NCBI GenBank assembly: GCA_017861355.1
Contig: JAGFXQ010000207.1
Coordinates: 1 to 6,366 of the forward strand
From: Bacillota bacterium
GTDB lineage: Bacteria; Bacillota; Clostridia; Lachnospirales; Lachnospiraceae
DNA length: 6,366 bases
Direction of reading: 5' to 3'
Positions 1 through 5,399 of this stretch are shown here, piece after piece. A program made the position numbers and the translations under genes. Position 1 is the first letter of the stretch. Each line of letters starts with the position of its first letter. The notes under the pieces are model-generated. The model ran no database searches. It saw nothing but the letters and a program-made list of their open reading frames with translations, and was not told the DNA's origin.

Positions 1-460
1 AGGAGCATACTTCCAGAAAACTTATCAGATCCGCAGTTGTTCTAAGCTTATCCTTCGGTACACCGGTGAATTCATCGCAATCAATCAACCGTGCAAATAA
101 TTGAATTCTCTCCTCTTCCTTCCTCACGCCGATGTGCTCCGGATAAGACATGAGCCGATTATTATAATTATGATATTCCCACAGAATAGCAAGCGTCGCA
201 TACGTAGAAAAATCTGTATTGCGAGCCTTGAACAGATATTCAATTCGCTCCTTTCGGTCTGCGAATTTCTCTTTCACATCCAAATATATCGTATGAAGCA
301 GCTCATATCGCTCAGATAAGTCTGTTGTGACATGCTCCGGACTATTCGAATATTTCACAAAGGTTTCTTCCATATCATCCTTATTCACCCAGAAATACAA
401 TAAGATGATGGCTTCATCCAGTATATTAGCATGCCGTACTATCTGAAGCTTCTTCTCCAT
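1..460 (-). CDS. Partial cytosolic protein, possible regulator of the MFS exporter (C-terminus outside window)
   Basis: An open frame starts with ATG at 460 and runs without a stop through about 153 codons to the window edge, so the C-terminus is missing. The start (MEKKLQIVRHANILDEA) has a good ribosome binding site, GAGGGAG at 470-476, nine bases upstream. The gene begins inside the end of the MFS exporter gene and overlaps it by 35 bp, which indicates one transcript and probable translational coupling. The visible protein is soluble, charged and probably mainly helical, with many aromatic residues (ILWEYHNYNN around residues 92-101), and has no signal peptide or membrane segment. I do not recognise the family with certainty. 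Exporter genes of this type are often paired with a cognate regulator, and some ArsR-like regulators of about 300 residues carry the winged helix at the C-terminus, which would lie outside the window. That role is inference only; the existence of the gene is well supported. Confidence 0.75.
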   Translation of the reverse strand, partial: MEKKLQIVRHANILDEAIILLYFWVNKDDMEETFVKYSNSPEHVTTDLSERYELLHTIYLDVKEKFADRKERIEYLFKARNTDFSTYATLAILWEYHNYNNRLMSYPEHIGVRKEEERIQLFARLIDCDEFTGVPKDKLRTTADLISFLEVCS

Positions 461-1766
461 CGGCTATCACTCCCTCTTCTTTTGTATCCATAGCTGCAAA
501 CCGCTTACGGCTGCATAATCCGATGCAGATGATAACATCGAGGATACCTGTTATTAAGAATAATACCGCAGTTGAGGTAACTTTGGCAAGTGCTCCTATC
601 ACAAAAGATACTACAGGGATTGCTGCGACACAGCAGGCTCCAAAAATCGAAGTAACCCTTGCCAGATATTCTCCTTTAATATTCTTGATGAATTCCACAT
701 TACAGAAGCTCATTAACTGGGAGAAAGCAATGCCGGTAATAAGCGATACAACCGAGACTATCGTATAGATCGCAAATTCTGAAGTAACATAACGACCAAC
801 AAATACAAACATCAGATAGTATATCCCAATTGAGTATCCGCCTAATGATGCGATTGCCTGCTTACTAAGTTTGCTGCTGAGATAGGGATAGAGCGCCGCA
901 CCCAGGATCATACCAACCGTAATTGCTACTCCCAATACGGACAGCATCGCTTCATCCAACTTTAATACTTCACTGATCAAGGTGGCCTGAAGACTGTTGA
1001 AGGGCACTAATACTGCATTTAAGAATATCGCAAGCAATACAAAATATCGCAGCAGGGCATCATTCTTAAGATAGGAGAAGCCACCCTTCAAGTTTTGAAC
1101 ATATTCCTTGGCATTAATTCTTCCTTTTACTAAATTTGTTTCCTTAATTCTAAGAGTAAAAATAATTAGCGCAGAGAGAAAGAAAGTCACCATGTCAATA
1201 TAGATCGCTACCGAGACCGGGAACATGGATAACAACACACCGGCAGCACCCAGACCGATGAGTTCCATAGTACTGCAAGCGCTGGAATTTAAGGACAATC
1301 CGAAGGCGTAGTATTTCTTCTCCAAGAGCTTTGGTATCAGTGATGAGGAAGCAGGCCCGCGAAAAGCTTCTGCACATGATATGATAATCGTAGTAAGAAG
1401 CAAGAGCCATTGATTAAGGAACCCAAGCATCAGAGCGGTTGCAATAAAACCCACACAGAGGCCTCGGATGATATCCGTAACAATCATGATCTGCTTCTTA
1501 TTCTTCCCTTCAATCGCAGCTCCGGCAAAGGGCTGCAGAAAAATAGTAGGAATTCGGTTCACGCCAAAGATAATGGCTGACCAGGATGCGCTCTGTGTAA
1601 GTTGATATACTAGCCAGGTCATGGCAATACTGTCAATTGAGTCACCAAATCGATTGATAACCGCTGCAATTACCGTCTTCATATACTCTGTTTGCTTTAT
1701 TATCTGCTTATAGCCAATCTTCTCTTCTACAATCTTCTCTTCTACAATCTTCTCTTCCCCATTCAT
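426..1766 (-). CDS. MFS exporter, MFS_3/DHA3 (drug:proton antiporter-like) type
   Basis: A 446-residue integral membrane protein with about 12 hydrophobic segments, the usual size for a DHA3/MFS_3 exporter (relatives of MefA macrolide efflux and EntS siderophore export proteins). The first segment follows residue 29; an early loop carries a motif-A-like stretch (GAAIEGKNKKQIMIVTD, residues 82-98), and AFRGPASSSLIPKL (about 134-147) is typical of the family. The likely role is proton-driven export of a small hydrophobic compound across the cytoplasmic membrane; the substrate cannot be read from sequence. The start at 1766 is supported by GAGAGGA at 1774-1780, seven bases upstream, although the membrane domain would be complete from Met29. 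The extra N-terminus contains an acidic-basic repeat (EEKIV units) encoded by a 15-bp tandem repeat. The gene has its own promoter with a palindrome over the -10 box and overlaps the next gene by 35 bp. A purely housekeeping transporter role cannot be excluded. Confidence 0.9.
   Translation of the reverse strand: MNGEEKIVEEKIVEEKIGYKQIIKQTEYMKTVIAAVINRFGDSIDSIAMTWLVYQLTQSASWSAIIFGVNRIPTIFLQPFAGAAIEGKNKKQIMIVTDIIRGLCVGFIATALMLGFLNQWLLLLTTIIISCAEAFRGPASSSLIPKLLEKKYYAFGLSLNSSACSTMELIGLGAAGVLLSMFPVSVAIYIDMVTFFLSALIIFTLRIKETNLVKGRINAKEYVQNLKGGFSYLKNDALLRYFVLLAIFLNAVLVPFNSLQATLISEVLKLDEAMLSVLGVAITVGMILGAALYPYLSSKLSKQAIASLGGYSIGIYYLMFVFVGRYVTSEFAIYTIVSVVSLITGIAFSQLMSFCNVEFIKNIKGEYLARVTSIFGACCVAAIPVVSFVIGALAKVTSTAVLFLITGILDVIICIGLCSRKRFAAMDTKEEGVIADGEEASDSTAC
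470..476 (-). promoter_or_regulatory. Ribosome binding site of the overlapping downstream gene
   Basis: GAGGGAG on the minus strand lies nine bases before the ATG at 460. It sits inside the coding region of the exporter gene, and it is the main reason for calling a separate gene from 460 to the left edge. Confidence 0.6.
1716..1760 (-). repeat. Three tandem 15-bp repeats inside the exporter N-terminus
   Basis: Three adjacent copies of AATCTTCTCTTCTAC (plus-strand reading) lie at 1716-1730, 1731-1745 and 1746-1760; the third differs in its last bases. The unit is a multiple of three and encodes EEKIV-type pentapeptides at residues 3-17 of the exporter. Copy-number change by slippage would keep the frame and only alter the length of the cytosolic N-terminal tail. 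Confidence 0.85.
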
Positions 1767-1807
1767 ATCGTTGTCCTCTCTATGTCCCTTTTCTGTTGAA
1801 CTTTAAG

Positions 1808-1841
1808 TTCTAACGTTCCATTGTTAGATATCAATCTAACA
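1808..1841. promoter_or_regulatory. Candidate operator: 8+8 bp palindrome plus a third half-site
   Basis: TGTTAGAT (1822-1829) and ATCTAACA (1834-1841) form a perfect 8-bp inverted repeat around a 4-bp centre. A further half-site, TTCTAAC, lies at 1808-1814, so three (T)CTAAC/GTTAG(A) half-sites are spread over 34 bp. The palindrome covers the proposed -10 box and start point of the exporter promoter, the usual place for a repressor operator. A helix-turn-helix regulator, possibly the partly visible downstream gene, is the natural candidate ligand, but this is inferred. The stem is AT-rich and lacks a following T-run, so a terminator is unlikely. Confidence 0.55.
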
Positions 1842-1861
1842 TATCGTTCAATCATTGTCAA
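1833..1861 (-). promoter_or_regulatory. Sigma-A-type promoter of the exporter operon
   Basis: On the minus strand TTGACA (1856-1861, exact consensus) is followed after 17 bases by TAGATT (1833-1838, four of six consensus positions). Transcription would start near 1826 and leave a leader of about 60 bases before the exporter ATG at 1766. The -35 box lies in a 10-bp direct repeat (1848-1857 and 1858-1867, nine of ten identical). The position fits the exporter gene well; the assignment is from sequence only. Confidence 0.6.
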
Positions 1862-1942
1862 TCATTATTTGGATAAATTTTCTACCTGCGAAGTGTGCTC
1901 TGCTACGAACCTTGTCCACAATACAGGGCATTTTCTTCATAA

Positions 1943-1971
1943 CAAGTGAAACGCTTCAACGTTTCATCTTG
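1943..1971. repeat. Palindrome of unknown role (hairpin or operator-like)
   Basis: TGAAACG (1947-1953) and CGTTTCA (1960-1966) form a perfect inverted repeat with a 6-base centre, extended outward by CAAG (1943-1946) and CTTG (1968-1971) with one bulged base. No clear T-run follows on either strand, so it is not a standard terminator. TGAAACG half-sites recall LacI/CcpA-family operators, but the spacing does not match a standard cre site. It lies about 80 bp upstream of the exporter -35 box, in a stretch without a convincing gene (1862-2000). Confidence 0.5.
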
Positions 1972-1998
1972 TAGTATAGATTACAATTTACTAGCAAT

Positions 1999-2089
1999 AA
2001 AAAAGAAAGGCATGCTGATATGATCCCCTTAAGTAGACAAGGTAAATGACCAAAATCTACTTAAGGAGGGGCATATCATGCCACCTTTC
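1999..2089 (-). terminator. Intrinsic terminator of the radical SAM gene, apparently split by an insertion
   Basis: On the minus strand GAAAGG (2084-2089) pairs with CCTTTC (2005-2010), followed by a run of six T (1999-2004). This is an intrinsic terminator layout 49 bases after the radical SAM stop codon. Between the arms lies a 63-bp self-complementary segment, so the present RNA would form a much longer stem. If that segment and one copy of the flanking TGC are removed, the arms close into a 6-bp stem with the short loop TGGCATG directly before the T-run, as expected of an ordinary terminator. Confidence 0.6.
2016..2078. mobile_element. 63-bp MITE-like element with IS3-type inverted ends
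   Basis: The segment begins TGATATGATCCCC-TTAAGTAGACA and ends TCTACTTAAGGAGGGGCATATCA, so its two ends are imperfect inverted repeats of about 22 bases that include TGATATG, CCCC and TTAAGTAGA. It is flanked by TGC on both sides (2013-2015 and 2079-2081), consistent with a 3-bp target duplication. Ends with TGA...CCCC...AAGTAGACA resemble termini of IS3-family elements (IS150-like), which duplicate 3-5 bp; this comparison is from memory. With only 63 bp it encodes no transposase and would be a MITE or a collapsed end-to-end remnant. The alternative is that the whole segment is simply an unusually long terminator stem. Confidence 0.4.
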
Positions 2090-2137
2090 TCTTTCTTGAT
2101 AGAACTATATATTATTCAATTTAAAATAATAGAGTGA

Positions 2138-3235
2138 TTAGGCCGGATCCGTATTCAGCAGAGATTGCACCAGTGATTCCTGTTCAAATAGGACACATCC
2201 GCCTGTATGCTCTGCAAGCAATACCTTTCCATCACGAAGCTTCTGAAACAATGGAGAATTCAAGGCCTCACGTAAGGATACCTTCTTCAGACTAAGATCA
2301 TAATACGGTGAAAATGGACAAGGTTCTGCGCCACCCTGCGGATTAATATGAAAGAAGCCACGTCCTGCTGCCAGGCAGCCTCCTGAGCTCTTCTCATCCC
2401 CGGGAAAGGAGATAAATATCATATCCTCTCTACTACTACGTAAACCCGCCAATTCTATTTCTAAGTAATCCCGTTCGGCCTGCGTTAATGCCAGTTCCTT
2501 CGTCGCATCGCTGATCGGAACATATTCCACATAAATGATCACCTTACAACCTCTCTCAGACAATATATCTAAGAATTTTACGGAGGTTACCTCTGTAATA
2601 TTCTGCGAGGTAACTGTAATGGAAGCTCCGTAAAGGATTTTTTTCTGCTTCATCAGTTCCATGGTCTGCGATACTTGTTGATAAACCCCGCTTCCGCGAC
2701 GGAGATCCGTAGTCTGCTCATTTCCTTCGATGCTTATCATCGGAATAAGGTTACGATACTGATCAAATTTCCTTATGTACTCCTGATTCAGCATAGTCCC
2801 ATTGGTAAACACAGGAAATATGATCTCGGGTAACTTCCCTGCTGCCTGAATTAACTCCGGTCTCATTAGCGGTTCTCCGCCGGCCAAAAGAATAAAACTG
2901 ACTCCAATGCCTTTTGCCTGTCGGAAAATATCTTCCCATTCCGCGTCACTAAGCTGGTTTTCTGCTTCTTTATCATGGCACGAATGATTTGCTCTGGCAT
3001 AACAGCCCTTACAATGTAGATTGCATTTGCTGGTTACACTTGCAATTAGGAAGGGAGGAATATGATCCCCCACCTGCTCCGATTCCTGTCTGAGTCTTCT
3101 TGCACTTTTACTTGCCAATGCGTATTTAGCCATAAAGATACTTTCCTTCGGATTTGACAACGTAGCTTTTAAGGCTTGATTGACGATGTTATCTACCCCA
3201 TCGCTCAGATATGCTTCCAAATTGAACTGATTCAT
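2138..3235 (-). CDS. Radical SAM enzyme with cysteine-bearing C-terminal (SPASM/twitch-like) region
   Basis: A 365-residue soluble enzyme. The radical SAM signature CNLHCKGC gives Cys71, Cys75 and Cys78 for the [4Fe-4S] cluster that cleaves S-adenosylmethionine, and GGEP (119-122) is the usual SAM-binding motif. An N-terminal helical stretch of about 60 residues precedes the core. The C-terminal part has Cys287 (GGCLAAGRG), Cys306 (EPCPFSPY) and Cys347 (GGCVLF), an arrangement like a reduced SPASM/twitch domain that may hold a second cluster. SPASM proteins modify peptides, enzymes or cofactors, but the substrate here is unknown. The frame extends to an ATG at 3313, but that codon has no ribosome binding site, while the ATG at 3235 has AAGGGA eight bases upstream, so I use 3235. 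The gene lies downstream of a secreted B-repeat protein gene with no clear terminator between them, and no small precursor peptide gene is convincing nearby. Confidence 0.9.
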   Translation of the reverse strand: MNQFNLEAYLSDGVDNIVNQALKATLSNPKESIFMAKYALASKSARRLRQESEQVGDHIPPFLIASVTSKCNLHCKGCYARANHSCHDKEAENQLSDAEWEDIFRQAKGIGVSFILLAGGEPLMRPELIQAAGKLPEIIFPVFTNGTMLNQEYIRKFDQYRNLIPMISIEGNEQTTDLRRGSGVYQQVSQTMELMKQKKILYGASITVTSQNITEVTSVKFLDILSERGCKVIIYVEYVPISDATKELALTQAERDYLEIELAGLRSSREDMIFISFPGDEKSSGGCLAAGRGFFHINPQGGAEPCPFSPYYDLSLKKVSLREALNSPLFQKLRDGKVLLAEHTGGCVLFEQESLVQSLLNTDPA

Positions 3236-3243
3236 ATTCGACT

Positions 3244-3249
3244 TCCCTT
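3244..3249 (-). promoter_or_regulatory. Ribosome binding site that sets the radical SAM start
   Basis: AAGGGA on the minus strand, within AAAGGGAAG, ends eight bases before the ATG at 3235. The longer frame opening at 3313 is preceded by GTTGCTCC, which has no Shine-Dalgarno character, so the first 26 codons of that frame are probably leader. Confidence 0.6.
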
Positions 3250-3265
3250 TACTCCATATAGGATT

Positions 3266-3310
3266 AATATATGTGTCCTGTAATGATTTTCTACATATTA
3301 TCATATCTTC
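3266..3310 (-). promoter_or_regulatory. Weak possible promoter before the radical SAM gene
   Basis: In the 127-bp gap between the B-repeat gene and the radical SAM gene, TATGAT and the overlapping TAATAT are acceptable -10 boxes, with a TTGTTG repeat upstream as a poor -35 box. This allows separate transcription, but read-through from the B-repeat gene is equally possible because no terminator is seen in the gap. The limits given are approximate. Confidence 0.2.
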
Positions 3311-3362
3311 CATGGAGCAACAACAAATCTAATCAAACTCTAACGAAATCTTGAAGTGATTA

Positions 3363-4160
3363 TCATTTCTCGTTATACCACCGGGCAAATAACTTCACCA
3401 AACCGGTTTCGTCGACTATCGTATCTGCGGTAATTGCTTGAGCACTGTGCTTGGTATAGTCTCTGTATTTATACCAGCCGCCAAAGGTGTGATTCACCCT
3501 CTCCGGTTCCGGTAAGTCTCCATATGGCAAACCATTTGATACTTCTTTCTCATATTTTTCTCCATTGAATGCAATAAAGATAACCCTGATTGAATTCTCG
3601 GACCAATGAGCATACAAGGTCGTTGGAGAGTCCTCTGTAAATATACTTTTTACTGTGATCAGCTCCCCGTCCGTGGCCGCGGTATACCAACCGGTAAATT
3701 TATAATTTTCTCTTGTTGGTGTCGGTAACTGATTACGGTATTTGGTGCCGTAATAAACTTTTACTACATTATTGCTTAAGGTACCACCTTCCGGCTCTAA
3801 AGTAATTTCGTTCTCTTCGCCGAGCCATCTTGCATATAAGGTATGATCCAATGGCTTTATAATCTTTGTGGTCTCCTTTATCTTAATTCCACCACTAGCA
3901 TAAGTATACCAACCGTCAAAGATATAATTGTCCTTGGTCGCCTCCGGTAATACACCGTAAGTCTCCCCATAATTAGCCAGCGTCGCATCCGTATCTGTAC
4001 TTCCCCCGGTTGCGTCAAAGGTTATGGTGATCGTCGTTCCCGTCGCATTAGAAGCATATGCCTTCGGCGTTACTCCGAATAAGAATATCAGGATACTGAA
4101 GGCACAGACGACACTGAGCATATAGATAAATTGTTTCGTATTCCGATGTCTTCCCAGCAT
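3363..4160 (-). CDS. Small secreted protein of three InlB-type B-repeats (Listeria-Bacteroides repeat)
   Basis: A 265-residue protein with a basic N-terminus, a hydrophobic core at about 11-30 and an AYA signal peptidase site near residue 36, so it is exported by Sec. The mature part is three B-repeats of about 70 residues (about 45-112, 118-186 and 191-262), each with a strand rich in I/V/F, a Gly-Gly or Asn-Gly turn, LPxPxR-like proline segment, the FxGWYT core (FDGWYT, FTGWYT, FGGWYK) and a closing LYARW, LYAHW or LFARW. These are the features of the Flg_new/InlB B-repeat family, beta-grasp-like folds found in surface proteins. There is no LPXTG sorting signal, other anchor or catalytic domain, and the chain ends three residues after the last repeat. 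The ATG at 4160 is preferred over the frame opening at 4184 because AGGAGGG (4166-4172) lies five bases before it. Function is unknown; adhesion or binding is the family expectation. Confidence 0.88.
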   Translation of the reverse strand: MLGRHRNTKQFIYMLSVVCAFSILIFLFGVTPKAYASNATGTTITITFDATGGSTDTDATLANYGETYGVLPEATKDNYIFDGWYTYASGGIKIKETTKIIKPLDHTLYARWLGEENEITLEPEGGTLSNNVVKVYYGTKYRNQLPTPTRENYKFTGWYTAATDGELITVKSIFTEDSPTTLYAHWSENSIRVIFIAFNGEKYEKEVSNGLPYGDLPEPERVNHTFGGWYKYRDYTKHSAQAITADTIVDETGLVKLFARWYNEK

Positions 4161-4165
4161 ATCTT

Positions 4166-4172
4166 CCCTCCT
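4166..4172 (-). promoter_or_regulatory. Ribosome binding site that sets the B-repeat protein start
   Basis: AGGAGGG on the minus strand lies five bases before the ATG at 4160. It is inside the longer frame that opens at 4184, and that upstream ATG has no ribosome binding site, so eight codons should be trimmed from the long reading. Confidence 0.8.
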
Positions 4173-4191
4173 AAAAGCGATCATAATAGAG

Positions 4192-4223
4192 CGTAACCTT
4201 TACGAAGATTAATTGCGGTTACG
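4192..4223. repeat. 7-bp inverted repeat in the leader of the B-repeat gene
   Basis: CGTAACC (4192-4198) and GGTTACG (4217-4223) are perfect inverse copies separated by 18 bases, 30 to 60 bases upstream of the B-repeat start codon. It could be a leader hairpin or a two-half-site protein binding site. The DNA upstream (4224-4260) is AT-rich and contains TAGAAT, a possible -10 box, but no convincing -35 partner. Confidence 0.4.
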
Positions 4224-4296
4224 ATCAAATTACATAATTCTAATATTATTATCGGCATTCCGAAGGATAATCTTAACCCATGCTTTCCACCTTATC

Positions 4297-4377
4297 CTAC
4301 CAGAGATAAGTATTGTCCTGATTATCGATGAACACCGGGTTACCCTCCGACGTACTGCGATCAATCACCTCAGTCAT
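4297..4377 (-). pseudogene. 26-codon reading frame, possible broken third cistron of the sugar operon
   Basis: An ATG at 4377, three bases after the oxidoreductase stop codon, opens a 26-codon frame with a protein-like composition (begins MTEVIDRSTSEGNPVFID, ends TYLW) and stops at TAG, 4297-4299. AGGAGG at 4392-4397 precedes it by 14 bases, a long but possible spacing. The pattern EGNPV...TYLW recalls the N-terminus of enterochelin-esterase-like/CBM48 proteins (usually EGxPxI...TFxW followed by GDFNxW), suggested from memory. No homologous continuation is visible in the other frames downstream, so it would be a deletion remnant. It may equally be a chance frame. Confidence 0.3.
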
Positions 4378-4380
4378 CTT

Positions 4381-5385
4381 CTAAAAGCTTACCTCCTGCC
4401 CACTTCTGCCTGACTCGTAAGCTCCCAGCATCAGAAGCACCGTCTCCTCCATCGTGGATACATTTAAGCGAAAGCTCTTATTTTGTTCGATACTATGATA
4501 AAAGTCCTGAATGCAATCCTCATGGCCTGCACCCCAGTAGCTCTTGCCATAGCCCTTCTTACCTTCGATCGGCAGCTGCACAACATTGCCATCCTTATGA
4601 TAGCAGGTGACGCTCAGTTCCTCGATTCTTATTATCATATTCTCACAGTTTACTTCGATCAAAGGAGCAGAATCTGCATTGTAGGCTGTCGTCACATAGA
4701 AGCAAACCACCGCCTCCGGATAACGGATGTAAGCAGACATCATATCTTCCACCTCAATTACACCCTTGAGATGCTGGTTGCCTATCACTGCATCGACGCT
4801 TTTTACCTTCTGTCCCACCAGATAGTGGAGAAGATCCAGCGTGTGAATCGATTGGTTAATCAGAGCTCCTCCGCCCTCATATTCCAGTCTTCCTCTCCAG
4901 TCACTTCCGGTATAGTATTCCTTGGTTCTGTTCCAGGTTACGATACCTCTGGCACCGAGCACCTTTCCTGTCTCTCCGGAACCGATCAGCTCCTTTGCCT
5001 TAAGGATGCTTGGATTATATCGGTTCTGAAAGCAAAGTCCAAGCTGCTGATCCGAGTGCAGAGCTGCTTCCTTCAGTTCCTTCCATTGCTCTCTATTGAT
5101 TACCGGCGGTTTCTCCATGAATACATGTACTCCATGCTGCAAGCCATAGATTGCCATCGAGGTATGTAGATAATGCGGGGTGCAAATATGGATGACATCG
5201 GGGCTCTCCTTCTCGAGCAGCTCTTCCATCGAAGAATATGCATTTCCACCATATTCTTTTGCAAAGGTTTCTGCCCTCTCCGGCTTAATATCTGCAAAAG
5301 CGATTAACTCATGCTCAGCCAGCTGCTTGATGCATTTCGCATGGGTAACTGCAATTCCTCCACAACCAACAATTCCTATCCTCAT
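4381..5385 (-). CDS. Gfo/Idh/MocA-family NAD(P)-dependent sugar oxidoreductase
   Basis: A 334-residue enzyme of normal family length. The N-terminal Rossmann fold shows GIVGCGGIA at residues 4-12 and an Asp at the end of the second strand (AD32), which favours NAD over NADP. TPHYLH (69-74) and EKPP (91-94, with the family's catalytic Lys92) follow, then the C-terminal alpha/beta domain with WNRTKEYY, GGGALINQSIHTLD (171-184, His181 and Asp184 in the active-site position) and IEVEDM. Members oxidise or reduce hydroxyl groups of sugars, inositols or glycosides in the cytosol; the substrate cannot be told. The start at 5385 is fixed by GGGAGGA (5393-5399) seven bases upstream and by an ATGA overlap with the preceding paralogous gene, which implies translational coupling. 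It is the last intact gene of this unit; no strong terminator follows, so some read-through into the B-repeat gene is possible. Confidence 0.93.
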   Translation of the reverse strand: MRIGIVGCGGIAVTHAKCIKQLAEHELIAFADIKPERAETFAKEYGGNAYSSMEELLEKESPDVIHICTPHYLHTSMAIYGLQHGVHVFMEKPPVINREQWKELKEAALHSDQQLGLCFQNRYNPSILKAKELIGSGETGKVLGARGIVTWNRTKEYYTGSDWRGRLEYEGGGALINQSIHTLDLLHYLVGQKVKSVDAVIGNQHLKGVIEVEDMMSAYIRYPEAVVCFYVTTAYNADSAPLIEVNCENMIIRIEELSVTCYHKDGNVVQLPIEGKKGYGKSYWGAGHEDCIQDFYHSIEQNKSFRLNVSTMEETVLLMLGAYESGRSGQEVSF

Positions 5386-5399
5386 CTTGTGATCCTCCC
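5382..5399 (-). promoter_or_regulatory. ATGA stop-start overlap with internal ribosome binding site
   Basis: The stop TGA (5382-5384) of the upstream oxidoreductase shares bases with the ATG (5383-5385) of the downstream one, and GGGAGGA lies at 5393-5399. Termination and re-initiation would keep the two enzymes at linked levels. Confidence 0.8.

Noticed and set aside
101..319. Plus-strand open frame of 72 codons at the left edge.
   Set aside because: The minus strand carries a longer open frame with a good ribosome binding site across the whole stretch; the plus-strand frame is its shadow.
1848..1940. A 30-codon minus-strand frame starting MKKMPCIVDKVRS upstream of the exporter, considered as a leader or precursor peptide.
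   Set aside because: It has no ribosome binding site and overlaps the -35 box of the exporter promoter, so it would need a separate upstream promoter that is not visible.
1947..1960. Catabolite-repression (cre) site reading TGAAACGCTTCA.
   Set aside because: It is two bases shorter than the cre consensus core and belongs to a larger palindrome with a different centre, so it is reported only as a palindrome.
2078..2137. A 19-residue plus-strand frame (MPPFSFLIELYIIQFKIIE) with AAGGAGG at 2063-2069 at ideal spacing, suggestive of a small hydrophobic peptide gene.
   Set aside because: The AAGGAGG is part of the inverted end of the 63-bp element and would be buried in the hairpin. No plus-strand promoter is seen, and the frame runs head-on into the radical SAM gene.
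4261..4330. Terminator for the oxidoreductase operon from GGATAA/TTATCC and GATAATC/GATTATC complementary pairs.
   Set aside because: The stems are weak, the loops are long (over 20 bases) and no T-run follows.
4483..5169. Plus-strand open frame of 228 codons.
   Set aside because: It is the antisense shadow of the well-supported oxidoreductase gene on the minus strand and shows no family motif.
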